A stretch of DNA of 49,775 bases from Gemmatimonadota bacterium (GTDB lineage Bacteria; Gemmatimonadota; Gemmatimonadetes; Longimicrobiales; Gaopeijiaceae), in NCBI GenBank assembly GCA_016873995.1, contig VGVR01000024.1, positions 1-49,775 on the forward strand, written 5' to 3'. Under the pieces are notes generated by a model. That model worked only from the letters and a program-made list of their open reading frames with translations. It searched no databases and was not told where the DNA came from. Below are positions 17,294 to 26,286 of this stretch, one piece after another. Made by a program: the position numbers and the translations under genes. How positions within the stretch are numbered: the stretch's first letter is position 1; every line of letters starts with the position of its first letter.

Positions 17294-17808
17294 TGCGCTA
17301 CTACGTCACGGTCGGCGCGCAGACGTTCGAGGTCGAGCTCGGCGCGGAGGGCATGCGCGTCGACGGACGCGCCGCAGAGGCGACGCTCGCGCACGCGGAC
17401 GGCACGCCGGTGCGCGGGCTCGCGGTCGGTGTCGAGACGTATCGGCTCGTCGCCGAGCGGGGCGCGCGTGGGCGCTGGAAGCTCCACCTGAGAGGCCGGG
17501 CGCTGGAGGTGGACGTGCTGGACGAGCGTACCAAGGCGATTCGCGACATGACGGGCGCCGGAGTCGGTACGCTCGGTCCGCGGCCCATCGTGGCCCCCAT
17601 GCCGGGGATGGTCGTCAAGGTAGAGGTCGCCGAGGGTGACGTGGTGCAGGCCGGTCAGGGGATCGTCATCGTAGAGGCGATGAAGATGGAGAACGAGCTG
17701 CGCGCACTCGGACCGGGGCGTGTCTCACGCGTGCACGTGCGCCGCGGCCAGGCCGTCGAGAAAGATCAGGTGCTCGTCGACTTGGAGTCCATCGAGGAGG
17801 CGCGCTGA
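17293..17808 (+). CDS. Biotin carboxyl carrier protein of acyl-CoA carboxylase
   Basis: This 171-residue protein carries biotin between the carboxylase (14535) and carboxyltransferase (11422) subunits. The C-terminal 75 residues form a biotinyl-lipoyl domain: [15 protein letters not shown], then the biotinylation site EAMKMENE with the target lysine between the two methionines. The N-terminal half ([17 protein letters not shown]... [14 protein letters not shown]) resembles the linker region that precedes the biotin domain in fused propionyl-CoA carboxylase alpha chains, so this looks like the detached C-terminal part of such a protein. The GTG start overlaps the upstream TAG by one base. The mutase begins 3 nt after the stop. 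Confidence 0.9.
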   Translation: MRYYVTVGAQTFEVELGAEGMRVDGRAAEATLAHADGTPVRGLAVGVETYRLVAERGARGRWKLHLRGRALEVDVLDERTKAIRDMTGAGVGTLGPRPIVAPMPGMVVKVEVAEGDVVQAGQGIVIVEAMKMENELRALGPGRVSRVHVRRGQAVEKDQVLVDLESIEEAR

Positions 17809-17810
17809 CG

Positions 17811-19469
17811 ATGTCGGCTGACGAGAGGCGGCATCGCACGGACAGCGGCATCGAGGTCGATCGCGTGTACCGTGCGCCTTCGGACGCGGGTACGGCCGGC
17901 GGTGGGTCCGTGACAGCCGCTAGCGGTGAGCGCGCGGCCGCCGCTTCCGGTGAGCCCGCGTCCGACGCTCGCGGTGTGTCGGCCGCCGACGCTCGCGGCG
18001 AGCCGGGCGCATTCCCGTTCACGCGCGGCATCCACGCCGACATGTACCGGGGCCGGCCTTGGACGATGCGTCAGTATGCGGGGTTCGGGACCGCGGAGGA
18101 GACCAACACCCGCTTCCGCTATCTGCTCGCCCAGGGACAGACGGGTCTCTCGGTCGCGTTCGATCTCCCTACGCAGATGGGGTACGACTCGGACACGTCG
18201 ATGGCGGCCGGTGAAGTGGGCAGGGTCGGCGTCGCGATCTCGTCGCTCGACGACATGCGGCGCCTCTTCCAGAACATCCGCCTCGACGAGGTGTCCACGT
18301 CGATGACGATCAACTCGACCGCGGCCATCCTGCTCGCTTTCTACGTTGCGCTCGGCGACGAGCAGGGCGTGCCGCGCTCGAAGCTCGCAGGGACCGTGCA
18401 GAACGACGTGCTCAAGGAATACGTGGCTCGCGGCACGTACGTGTACCCCGTCGAGCGGAGCCTCCGGCTGGTCGCGGACATCATCGCGTTCTGCTCGCGG
18501 GAGATCCCGAGGTGGAATCCGATCTCCATCTCGGGCTATCACATGCGCGAGGCAGGGTCGACCGCGCCGCAGGAGGTCGGGTTCACGCTCGCCAACGGGC
18601 TCGAGTACGTGGAGCGCGCGCGCCGCGCCGGCCTCGACATCGAGACCTTCGCGCCGCGCCTGTCGTTCTTCTTCGCCGCGCACAACGACCTGCTCGAGGA
18701 GATAGCGAAGTTCCGCGCGGCACGGCGGCTCTGGGCCAGGCTGCTGCGCGAGCGGTACCGCGCCTCCGATGCGGCGTGCAAGCTGCGCTTCCACACGCAG
18801 ACGGGCGGCTCGACGCTCACCGCGCAGCAGCCACTCAACAACGTGGTGCGCGTCGCCGTACAGGCGCTAGCCGCCGTGCTCGGCGGAACGCAATCGCTGC
18901 ACACGAACGGGTACGACGAGGCGCTCGCGCTTCCGTCGGAGGAGGCCGCCAAGCTCGCGCTGCGCACGCAGCAGATCCTGGCAGCGGAGTCGGGCGTCAC
19001 ACACACGGTCGATCCTCTGGCGGGATCGTACTACGTAGAGGCGCTCACGGACGAGGTGGAGCGGCGCGCCCGCGCATACGTCGAGGAGATCGACCGACGG
19101 GGAGGCGCGGCGCGTGCGATCGACTTCATGCAGGCGGAGATCGAGCGGGCAGCATACCGCTTCCAGCAGGAGATCGAGTCGGGGGAGCGCCTGGTGGTGG
19201 GCGTGAACGCGCACGTCGAAGCCGAGGAGCCGCTGCGCATCGAGCGCCCCGACTACCGCGCCCTCGAGCGCGGCCAGGCCGAGCGCCTGGGGGCCTTCCG
19301 CGCGGCCCGCGACGAGCGCGCCGCTCGCTCGGCGTTGGCGCGCGTGGGAGCCACCGCGCGAGGGGAGGACAACCTCGTGCAGCCCATGATCGACGCGGTT
19401 AAGGTGGGGGCGACGCTCGGCGAGATCAGCGACGCGCTGAGGGCCGAATGGGGCACCTTCGACGGGTAG
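17811..19469 (+). CDS. Methylmalonyl-CoA mutase large subunit (catalytic domain)
   Basis: The enzyme isomerises methylmalonyl-CoA to succinyl-CoA with adenosylcobalamin, taking the carboxylase product into the TCA cycle. The 552 residues carry the mutase barrel: [52 protein letters not shown] and [22 protein letters not shown]. No cobalamin-binding domain (DxHxxG) is present, so a separate small subunit must be encoded elsewhere; none is in this window. Residues of about 25-62 are an unusual Ala/Ser/Gly/Glu-rich stretch with repeated DARG and SGE units in place of the normal N-terminal sequence. Methylmalonyl-CoA is inferred from the carboxylase neighbours; related mutases accept other acyl-CoAs. 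Confidence 0.88.
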   Translation: MSADERRHRTDSGIEVDRVYRAPSDAGTAGGGSVTAASGERAAAASGEPASDARGVSAADARGEPGAFPFTRGIHADMYRGRPWTMRQYAGFGTAEETNTRFRYLLAQGQTGLSVAFDLPTQMGYDSDTSMAAGEVGRVGVAISSLDDMRRLFQNIRLDEVSTSMTINSTAAILLAFYVALGDEQGVPRSKLAGTVQNDVLKEYVARGTYVYPVERSLRLVADIIAFCSREIPRWNPISISGYHMREAGSTAPQEVGFTLANGLEYVERARRAGLDIETFAPRLSFFFAAHNDLLEEIAKFRAARRLWARLLRERYRASDAACKLRFHTQTGGSTLTAQQPLNNVVRVAVQALAAVLGGTQSLHTNGYDEALALPSEEAAKLALRTQQILAAESGVTHTVDPLAGSYYVEALTDEVERRARAYVEEIDRRGGAARAIDFMQAEIERAAYRFQQEIESGERLVVGVNAHVEAEEPLRIERPDYRALERGQAERLGAFRAARDERAARSALARVGATARGEDNLVQPMIDAVKVGATLGEISDALRAEWGTFDG

Positions 19470-19489
19470 GCGCCCGCATCCCTCAAGGT

Positions 19490-19495
19490 TAGCTT
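19490..19495 (+). promoter_or_regulatory. Candidate -10-like TAGCTT box before fmdB/argS
   Basis: TAGCTT in the 66-bp gap after the mutase lies 40 nt before the fmdB start. It belongs to a set of similar boxes before metK, hpf and the biotin carboxylase gene. No -35 match is evident. Confidence 0.3.
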
Positions 19496-19535
19496 TCAAG
19501 GCTTTCGCGCTGCTGCTTTTCCGCCCCTTCCCGTA

Positions 19536-19922
19536 ATGCCGACGTACGACTACGAGTGCCCCAAGGGCCACCGCTTCGAGGTGGTCCAGCGGATGACCGA
19601 CAAGCCCGTGGCCTCGTGCCCGAGGTGCAAGGCGCGCGCGCGCCGTCAGATCTCGGGCGGTGCGGGCTTCCTCTTCAAGGGTGAGGGCTTCTACATCACC
19701 GACTACCGCTCCGAGGACTACAAGAAGAAGGCTTCCGCGGAGGCGGGTGCGTCATCCGAGAAGGCCGAGAAGTCAGAGACCGCGGCGAAGTCGGATGCGC
19801 CGTCGAAGTCGAAGTCCGAGGGGGCGAAGTCGGAGGGCTCGAAGCCGGAGAGCTCGAAGTCCGAGGGCTCGAAGGCGAAGGGCTCGAGGCCCAAGGCCAC
19901 CAAGACCTCCTCGGACTCCTGA
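19536..19922 (+). CDS. FmdB-family zinc-ribbon regulatory protein
   Basis: The 128-residue protein opens MPTYDYECPKGHRFEV, the family hallmark, with CPKGH and CPRC forming a four-ligand zinc ribbon (the third position of the first knuckle is His rather than Cys). GGAGFLFKGEGFYITDY follows, typical of FmdB proteins. The C-terminal half is a low-complexity Lys/Ser/Glu-rich tail built on KSEGSK-like units and is probably disordered. The family was named from a putative regulator of amide degradation, but the function of most members is unknown. It is followed after 1 nt by argS, a short distance that implies one transcript. Confidence 0.88.
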   Translation: MPTYDYECPKGHRFEVVQRMTDKPVASCPRCKARARRQISGGAGFLFKGEGFYITDYRSEDYKKKASAEAGASSEKAEKSETAAKSDAPSKSKSEGAKSEGSKPESSKSEGSKAKGSRPKATKTSSDS

Positions 19923-19923
19923 C

Positions 19924-21615
19924 GTGCCTCAAGACGCCATCCGAGCCGCGCTCGGCGCGGTCCTGGTCGAGCTCGGCGGCTCGAGCGCCGACATCCGCCT
20001 CGAGCGCCCGCGCGAGAAGCAGCACGGCGACCTCTCCACGAACCTCGCGCTCGCGGTCGCTAAGCAGCTCGGGCGTCCGCCCCGCGAGGTGGCCCAGGAG
20101 ATTGCGCGTCGCCTCGACCTCAAGGCCGCCGGCGTGGATGCGGTCGAGGTGGCCGGTCCGGGCTTCCTCAACTTCCGCCTCAGTCACGAGGCCGTCGCCT
20201 CCGTTCTGGACGAGATCCTCGAGGGGGATGCCGATTTCGGGAAGTCCCAGGTCGGCGGTGGGCGCACCGTCATGGTGGAGTTCGTCTCGGCCAACCCGAC
20301 GGGCCCGCTCCACCTGGGGCATGGTCGCCAGGCCGCGCTCGGTGATGCCGTAGCGTCGCTGCTCGAGTGGACGGGGTGGGGCGTGCATCGCGAGTACTAC
20401 TACAACGACAGCGGACGCCAGATGGAGCTGCTGGCGCTCTCCGTGCGCGCGCGCTATCGCCAGCGCCTCGGCCGCGACGAGATGCTCCCCGAGGACGGCT
20501 ACCGCGGCGCGTACGTCGCGGAGGTGGCGGACGAGCTCATCGAGAAGGTCGGCGACAAGTACCTGAACGACGACTCGACCGAGGCGCTCGACGAGATCCG
20601 CCGCTTCGCGGTGCAGCTGCTGCGCGAGGAGCAGGACCGTGACCTGAGCGACTTCCGCGTGCACTTCGACGAGTACTTCCTGGAGTCTTCATTGTACTCC
20701 GACGGTCTCGTGGACGGCACCGTAGCCGCGCTGCGTGCGACCGGACTGGTCTACGAGATGGACGGAGCCACGTGGCTCAGGACGACCACGTTCGGGGACC
20801 AGAAGGACCGCGTCATGATCCGCAGCAACGGACAGCCGACGTACTTCCTGCCCGACGTCGCCTACCACAAGAACAAGTGGGACCGTGGCTACCACCGCGT
20901 CATCAACATCCAGGGCTCCGACCACCACGGGACCATGGCCCGCGTGCTGAGCGGCGTACGCGCGCTCGGGTTGCCCGAGGGATTCCCGGAGTACGTGCTC
21001 CACCAGATGGTGCGCGTGGAGCGAGATGGGCAGGAAGTGAAGTTCTCCAAGCGCGCGGGCTCGGGCGTCACGCTCCGCGAGCTCTACGAGGAAGTCGGCG
21101 TCGATGTGGCGCGCTTCTTCTTCCAGATGCGGAAGCCCGACGCCCAGCTGCTCTTCGACCTGGACGTCGCGCTCGACCAGTCGGAGAAGAATCCCGTCTA
21201 CAAGGTGCAATACGCCCACGCGCGCATGTGCTCGATCTTCGCCAAGGCAGGGGTGGCGCCCGAGAGCGTACAGCCGGGCGCCGACCTGGAGCTGCTGTCG
21301 CAGGACCTCGAGCGCGAGTTGGTGAAGCGCCTCGGGGAGTTCCCGGCCGTCGTCGATCGCGCCGCCGCACAGGCGTCGCCGCACGTGCTCTGCGACTACC
21401 TGGAGCAGACCGCCGCGGCGGCGAACTCCTGGTACCACTCCGGGAACCCGACGCGGAACCCGGACCTGGCGGTGCTCGTGGAGGACGCGCGGCTGCGCGC
21501 CGCCCGCATGTCGCTTGCGCGGGCGGTGCAGATCGTGCTGCGCAACGGCCTCACCATCTTGGGCATCACCGCGCCGACGCGCATGGTCCGCCCGGTCGAG
21601 CAGGAGGCGGCCTGA
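19924..21615 (+). CDS. argS: Arginyl-tRNA synthetase
   Basis: The class I synthetase charges tRNA-Arg. The 563-residue protein has an N-terminal tRNA-recognition domain, the ATP signature PTGPLHLGHGR (HIGH-type) near 124-134, and the KMSKS-equivalent VKFSKRAGSG, followed by a DALR-type anticodon domain ending MVRPVEQEAA. The frame is open upstream through fmdB, but the GTG at 19924 gives the expected N-terminus just after the fmdB stop. Its TGA overlaps the ATG of the next gene by one base. Confidence 0.95.
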   Translation: MPQDAIRAALGAVLVELGGSSADIRLERPREKQHGDLSTNLALAVAKQLGRPPREVAQEIARRLDLKAAGVDAVEVAGPGFLNFRLSHEAVASVLDEILEGDADFGKSQVGGGRTVMVEFVSANPTGPLHLGHGRQAALGDAVASLLEWTGWGVHREYYYNDSGRQMELLALSVRARYRQRLGRDEMLPEDGYRGAYVAEVADELIEKVGDKYLNDDSTEALDEIRRFAVQLLREEQDRDLSDFRVHFDEYFLESSLYSDGLVDGTVAALRATGLVYEMDGATWLRTTTFGDQKDRVMIRSNGQPTYFLPDVAYHKNKWDRGYHRVINIQGSDHHGTMARVLSGVRALGLPEGFPEYVLHQMVRVERDGQEVKFSKRAGSGVTLRELYEEVGVDVARFFFQMRKPDAQLLFDLDVALDQSEKNPVYKVQYAHARMCSIFAKAGVAPESVQPGADLELLSQDLERELVKRLGEFPAVVDRAAAQASPHVLCDYLEQTAAAANSWYHSGNPTRNPDLAVLVEDARLRAARMSLARAVQIVLRNGLTILGITAPTRMVRPVEQEAA

Positions 21616-22565
21616 TGGCTGACGGGCGGAACGGGACGCCGATCCTCTGCGTGGGCAGCGTCGCGCTCGACTCGGTCGAGACGCCCTTCGGTCGCGCCGA
21701 GCGGGTGATCGGCGGCTCCGCCGTGTACTTTACTGCCGCAGCGAGCCTCTTCCATGCGGTGCAGGTGGTCGGCGTCGTCGGTGACGACTACCCGCTCGCC
21801 GAGCTGGACTTCCTGGCGCGACGGGGCGCGGATCTGTCCGGCATCGAGCGCCGGCCGGGCGAGAGCTTCTTCTGGGCAGGCCGCTACCACTTCGACCTCA
21901 ACTCGCGGGACACGCTGGAGACGAAGCTCGGCGTGTTCGCCAGCTTCCAGCCCAAGATTCCGCCGTCGTTCCGGGCTGCGCGGTTCGTCTTCCTGGGCAA
22001 CATCGATCCGGTGCTCCAGCACGAGGTGCTCGACCAGGTCGAGGCGCCGGACGTGGTCGCGTGCGACACCATGAACTACTGGATCGATGGGAGCCGCGAC
22101 GCCCTCGTCGACCTGCTCGCCCGCGTGCGCATCCTGATCATCAACGACGAAGAGATCCGCCAGCTCGCCGGTGAGCCCAACCTGCCGAAAGCAGCGCGTT
22201 GGGTGCAGTCCCGCGGACCCGAGCTGGTCGTGGTGAAGAAGGGCGAGCACGGGGCCATGCTCTTAGCCAACGACTGGCTCTTCTTCGTGCCGGGCTTTCC
22301 GCTCGAGAGTGTCTTCGATCCGACGGGGGCGGGCGATGCGTTCGCGGGTGGCTTCGTGGGCTACCTCGCGCAAGCAGGCTCGCTCGCGCCGGAGGCGCTG
22401 CGCCGCGCCATGGTCTACGGGTCGGTCATGGGCTCGTACTCGGTCGAGCAGTTCAGCGTGCGCCGCTTGATAGACCTCCCGGTCGTCGACATCGAAAGGC
22501 GGATGGTGCAGTTCCGCGAGATCACCGCGTTCGAGACGCACGTCGACGCGGCCCCGGGTCGCTGA
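21615..22565 (+). CDS. PfkB-family carbohydrate/nucleoside kinase
   Basis: The 316-residue protein is a ribokinase-fold kinase. It has the N-terminal substrate-side motif ILCVGSVALDSV and GGSAVYFTAAASLF, and the C-terminal anion-hole signature DPTGAGDAFAGGFVGY with the catalytic Asp in GAGD. The substrate cannot be named from these motifs; adenosine, inosine or a sugar are all possible. It lies between argS (1-nt overlap) and purM (3-nt gap). The purine context makes a nucleoside kinase tempting, but that is only an inference. Confidence 0.87.
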   Translation: MADGRNGTPILCVGSVALDSVETPFGRAERVIGGSAVYFTAAASLFHAVQVVGVVGDDYPLAELDFLARRGADLSGIERRPGESFFWAGRYHFDLNSRDTLETKLGVFASFQPKIPPSFRAARFVFLGNIDPVLQHEVLDQVEAPDVVACDTMNYWIDGSRDALVDLLARVRILIINDEEIRQLAGEPNLPKAARWVQSRGPELVVVKKGEHGAMLLANDWLFFVPGFPLESVFDPTGAGDAFAGGFVGYLAQAGSLAPEALRRAMVYGSVMGSYSVEQFSVRRLIDLPVVDIERRMVQFREITAFETHVDAAPGR

Positions 22566-22568
22566 ACG

Positions 22569-23597
22569 ATGGCGGAAGGCCTTTCCTATCGAGACGCCGG
22601 CGTCGACCTCGACGCCGCCGAGCGCGCCAAAGAGCGCCTCCGGGAGCTGGTCGCCTCGACGCGCGACGCGAATACCCTGTCGGAGCTCGGGTCCTTCGGC
22701 GGCCTGTACTCGGTGCCGGCCGATCTCCAGTCACCGGTGCTGGTGTCCAGCGCGGACGGAGTCGGCACCAAGCTGAAGGTCGCGTTCGCCGCTGGCCGTC
22801 ACGACACGGTGGGCCAGTGCCTGGTCAACCACTGCGTCAACGACATCCTCGTGCAGGGAGCCCGGCCGCTCTTCTTCCTGGACTACATCGCCGCCGGAAG
22901 CATGGACGAGAACGTGGTCCGCGAGATCGTGTGGGGGGTGGCCCAGGGGTGCCGCGACAACCGGTGCGCGCTCCTCGGCGGAGAGACAGCGCAGATGCAG
23001 GGCTTCTACGCCGAGGGCGAGTACGACCTGGCCGGCTTCATCGTGGGCGTGGTGGAGCGCGCGAAGCTGGTGGACGGGTCTGCGGTGCGTGCGGGCGATG
23101 CGCTGGTCGGCCTCGCCTCGACGGGCCTACACACGAACGGGTACACGCTGGCGCGCCGCATCGTCTTCGACGCGATGGGGCTCGGCGTGACGGACGAGCT
23201 CCCGGGCACAGGCACCTCGGTGGCGCATGCGCTGCTCGCGGTGCACCGAAGCTATCTGCCTGCGCTGCGTGAGCCGCTGCGACAGGGAATCGTTCACGGG
23301 CTGGCGCACATCACGGGAGGGGGCGTCCCCGGCAACTTGCCGCGCATCCTGCCGAGCGGGCTCGGGGCCACCGTGAAGCGGGCCTCCTGGCCGGTGCCGC
23401 CGCTCTTCCAGACGCTGCAGCGCGGCGGACGCGTCGAGCTCGAGGAGATGGACCGCGTCTTCAACATGGGGATCGGCATGATCGTGGTGGTCGATCCGAA
23501 GTCCGTCGCGGCCGTTGTCGAGGCGGCGAAGGCCGTCGGCGTGCAGGGGTGGGCCATCGGATCCATCGGTGCGGGTGAGGGTGTCACCTACGCATGA
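22569..23597 (+). CDS. purM: Phosphoribosylformylglycinamidine cyclo-ligase (AIR synthetase)
   Basis: The enzyme closes the imidazole ring using ATP to form AIR, the fifth step of purine synthesis. The 342 residues match PurM: LSYRDAGVDLDA at the start, SSADGVGTKLKVA, VNHCVNDILVQGARPLFFLD and GGETAQMQGFY in the ATP-binding half, then HITGGGVPGNLPR and MDRVFNMGIGM in the second half. Its stop overlaps the next start (ATGA). No other purine genes are in the window. Confidence 0.95.
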   Translation: MAEGLSYRDAGVDLDAAERAKERLRELVASTRDANTLSELGSFGGLYSVPADLQSPVLVSSADGVGTKLKVAFAAGRHDTVGQCLVNHCVNDILVQGARPLFFLDYIAAGSMDENVVREIVWGVAQGCRDNRCALLGGETAQMQGFYAEGEYDLAGFIVGVVERAKLVDGSAVRAGDALVGLASTGLHTNGYTLARRIVFDAMGLGVTDELPGTGTSVAHALLAVHRSYLPALREPLRQGIVHGLAHITGGGVPGNLPRILPSGLGATVKRASWPVPPLFQTLQRGGRVELEEMDRVFNMGIGMIVVVDPKSVAAVVEAAKAVGVQGWAIGSIGAGEGVTYA

Positions 23598-24547
23598 TCC
23601 GACGCGTCGCCGCGGCGCTGGGCTTGCTCGGGCTGCTCGGGTCCTCCGGCGCCGTCCGCGCGCAGACCGCTGAGGCGCTCGCCGGCTCCTGCGCCGCAGC
23701 GGGCGGCGACGCGACCCTGTGCGCGCGGGGCGCCGGGGCAGGGCGCGACTTGGCGGTGTACATCGGCCTGCTGAGTGGACCCGGCGCGGAGCTCGCGGCG
23801 CAGCCTTCCACGCTCGGCCGTCGGCTGGGTGGTGCGCCGCGCATCGCGGCTTCCATGCGCGCCGCGGGCATGAGCGTCACGGTTCCTTCCCTGACGACGC
23901 TTGGCGGCACGGAGGCGTCGAGCGCAGTCCCGTCGGCGCAGGCGACGGTCGCGTTCGGCCTCTTCGACGGCTTCAGCCTGCTCCCGACGGTCGGAGGCTT
24001 CCTCTCGTTCGACGTGATCGGCTCGGGGAGCTTCGTCTTCTTCTCCGAAGGAGACGGGTTCGACGGCCGTGCGGAGGTCTACTCGCTGGGGGCTCGCGTC
24101 GGCTTGCTGCGTGAGTCGTTCACGCTTCCGGCGGTGACGGTGTCGGCGAGCCGGCGATTCGCGAGCGGCCTGCGCCTCGGCGACGTCGGTGGGAGCGACC
24201 TGGCCCAGGTGACCATCGATCCGGGGGTCACCTCCCTGCGCGCCACCGTGGGCAAAGATCTCTTCGCCTTCGGCGTGCTGGCCGGCGTAGGGTGGGACGA
24301 CTTCTCGTCGGAGACCACGCTGCGGGCGAGCAACGGGGTGGGGGGATTCACCAGCCACACCGACACGCTCGAGGGGAGCCGGTGGAGCGCGTTCGGCGGG
24401 CTGTCGAAGCAGATCGGCGTGATCGCCTGGATCTCGGGCGAGGTCGGTTGGTCGAGCGCCTTCGCGCCCGTCACCGGCGGAGGCGGCAGCTCACCCGACC
24501 TGGGGCGGGTGTACTATGGCAGCGTCGCCCTCGTGCTCAAGCTATAG
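23594..24547 (+). CDS. Secreted, probable outer-membrane beta-barrel protein of unknown function
   Basis: The 317-residue product begins with a clear signal peptide (MIRRVAAALGLLGLLGSSGAVRAQ) with a likely cut after VRA. Beyond it are alternating hydrophobic and polar stretches, Gly/Ser-rich turns and repeated beta-strand patterns such as GSFVFFSEGDGF and VYYGSVALVL near the C-terminus, which suggest a barrel. I do not recognise a family. It overlaps purM by 4 nt and precedes ribD by 5 nt, so it appears to ride in the purM-ribD transcript. Whether it imports a flavin or purine is an open guess only. Confidence 0.65.
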   Translation: MIRRVAAALGLLGLLGSSGAVRAQTAEALAGSCAAAGGDATLCARGAGAGRDLAVYIGLLSGPGAELAAQPSTLGRRLGGAPRIAASMRAAGMSVTVPSLTTLGGTEASSAVPSAQATVAFGLFDGFSLLPTVGGFLSFDVIGSGSFVFFSEGDGFDGRAEVYSLGARVGLLRESFTLPAVTVSASRRFASGLRLGDVGGSDLAQVTIDPGVTSLRATVGKDLFAFGVLAGVGWDDFSSETTLRASNGVGGFTSHTDTLEGSRWSAFGGLSKQIGVIAWISGEVGWSSAFAPVTGGGGSSPDLGRVYYGSVALVLKL

Positions 24548-24552
24548 CCGAC

Positions 24553-25671
24553 ATGAGCAAGTCCGACGAACTCTCGCTCGCCGACGTGGCCCACCTCGAA
24601 TGGGCCCGTAAGCTCGGCCGCCGGGGGTGGGGTCACGTGCACCCCAACCCGCTGGTCGGGTGCGTGATCGTGAACGGCAATCGCACCGTGGGAGAGGGGT
24701 GGCACCGCGCGTTCGGGGGTCCGCACGCGGAGATCGTCGCGCTCGAAGAGGCGCTCACGCAGGCCCGCGGCGGCACGGTGTACGTCTCGCTCGAGCCGTG
24801 CAACCACCACGGCAAGACGCCTCCGTGCGCGCAGGCGTTACTCGCCGCGGGCGTGCGCCGCGTGGTGTTCGGTGCGCGCGATCCGGGCTCAGAATCGGGA
24901 GGCGGGGCAGATAACTTGCGTGCGGGCGGCGTCGAGGTCATCGGCCCGGTTTGGTCGGAGGGCGTGGGGCGGGCGGAGAACCCCGCGTTCTTCCACACGG
25001 CCCGGCATGCCTCGCCGTTCATCGCGCTCAAGCTCGCCATGACGCTGGACGCGCGCATCGCGGCGCGCGCGGGGGAGCGCACGCGGGTCACGGGGCTCGA
25101 GGCCGAGCGCGAGGTGCACCGCCTCCGCACGGGCTTCGACGCCATCCTGGTGGGAGCGGGAACGGTGCGCGCGGACGACCCGCGGCTCACCGTGCGCCTC
25201 GTGCCGACCGGACGGGAAGCGCCGCGTCGCCTCGTCCTCGATCCCGACGTGACCATGCCGCGTGGCGCGGCGATTTTCCAAGATCACGCCACCGTGCCCG
25301 TGCACGTGTTCGTGCGCGAAGACGTGGCCGAAGCACAGATCGAGCGCCTCGAAAAGGCCGGGGCGCACGTGCACCCGGTCGGGAGGGCCGAGCGCGGGCT
25401 CGACCTGGACGCGGTGACGGCGATCTGCTGGGACGTCGGCGTGCGCTCGATCCTCTGTGAGGGTGGTTCTCGGCTCGCGGACACGCTCCTCCGGGAGCGG
25501 CGAGCCCACCGCCTGTACATGTTCGTGGCGCCCGACACCTACGGTGCGGAGGGCGTGGCCGCGTTTCCGCCGGATGCCGGGAGCCTGCGCTGGGACGACT
25601 TCGCGCCGGCGCACGCTCCCGAGCAGCACGGGCGCGACACGCTCATCACCTTGGACCGGGCGGAGGGCTGA
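24553..25671 (+). CDS. ribD: Bifunctional riboflavin deaminase/reductase RibD
   Basis: The enzyme deaminates the pyrimidine product of GTP cyclohydrolase II and then reduces its ribose, two early riboflavin steps. The 372 residues show a deaminase domain (about 1-150) with HPNPLVGCVIV, the zinc motif PHAE and EPCNHHGKTPPC, and a reductase domain (about 155-372) with KLAMTLDARIA and LCEGGSRLADTLL. The ATG at 24553 was chosen because the upstream part of the open frame is unrelated. It is first in the ribD-ribE-ribBA-ribH-nusB run. No room for an FMN riboswitch exists, since only 5 nt separate it from the upstream gene. Confidence 0.95.
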   Translation: MSKSDELSLADVAHLEWARKLGRRGWGHVHPNPLVGCVIVNGNRTVGEGWHRAFGGPHAEIVALEEALTQARGGTVYVSLEPCNHHGKTPPCAQALLAAGVRRVVFGARDPGSESGGGADNLRAGGVEVIGPVWSEGVGRAENPAFFHTARHASPFIALKLAMTLDARIAARAGERTRVTGLEAEREVHRLRTGFDAILVGAGTVRADDPRLTVRLVPTGREAPRRLVLDPDVTMPRGAAIFQDHATVPVHVFVREDVAEAQIERLEKAGAHVHPVGRAERGLDLDAVTAICWDVGVRSILCEGGSRLADTLLRERRAHRLYMFVAPDTYGAEGVAAFPPDAGSLRWDDFAPAHAPEQHGRDTLITLDRAEG

Positions 25672-25674
25672 GCC

Positions 25675-26286
25675 GTGTTCACCGGGATCGTCGAGGCCGT
25701 GGGTGTCGTTCGCGACGTCGAGGAGCGTACGACGACGCGCCGGTTCTGGGTCGAGTCGCCGTCTCTGGCCTCAGGCCTGCGGGCGGGCGACTCGGTGGCG
25801 GTCGACGGCGCCTGCCTGACCGTGGTGGAGCACACCCCCCGCCGATTCGCCGTCGACGTGATCGGCACCACGCTCGAGCGCACCATTGCCGGAACGTACG
25901 CCGAGGGGAGTCGCGTCAACCTGGAGCGGGCGCTCCGGGCCGACGGACGCATCGACGGGCATCTCGTTCAGGGACATGTCGATGGAATCGGACACCTCGT
26001 GCAGTGTATTATGGACGGTGAGTTCTGGAGAATGGACTTCAGGCTACCATCCGAAGTGGCCGACCTCACGGTCGAGCGCGGGTCGGTGGCCCTCAACGGG
26101 GTGAGCTTGACGGTGAGCCAAATGCCCGCACGCGACGTCTGCCGGATCGGCGTGATCCCCTACACCCACGAGCATACGAACCTCGGTGGCCTGCAGGCCG
26201 GCGCCCGAGTGAACGTCGAGGGCGACCTGATCGGCAGGTACGTGGCGAAGGTGCTCGCCCAGCGGGCCGGAGGACGGAGCGCATGA
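25675..26286 (+). CDS. ribE: Riboflavin synthase alpha chain
   Basis: The enzyme dismutates two lumazine molecules to riboflavin. The 203 residues show the expected internal duplication of the lumazine-binding domain: MFTGIVEAVGVV with VDGACLTVV, then GHLVQGHVDGIGHL with LNGVSLTVS. The GTG at 25675 starts the invariant MFTGI sequence. The ribBA start overlaps its stop (ATGA). Confidence 0.95.
   Translation: MFTGIVEAVGVVRDVEERTTTRRFWVESPSLASGLRAGDSVAVDGACLTVVEHTPRRFAVDVIGTTLERTIAGTYAEGSRVNLERALRADGRIDGHLVQGHVDGIGHLVQCIMDGEFWRMDFRLPSEVADLTVERGSVALNGVSLTVSQMPARDVCRIGVIPYTHEHTNLGGLQAGARVNVEGDLIGRYVAKVLAQRAGGRSA

Noticed and set aside
24541..24560. FMN riboswitch before ribD
   Set aside because: Only 5 nt separate ribD from the upstream gene, and no RFN-like fold is present within reach.
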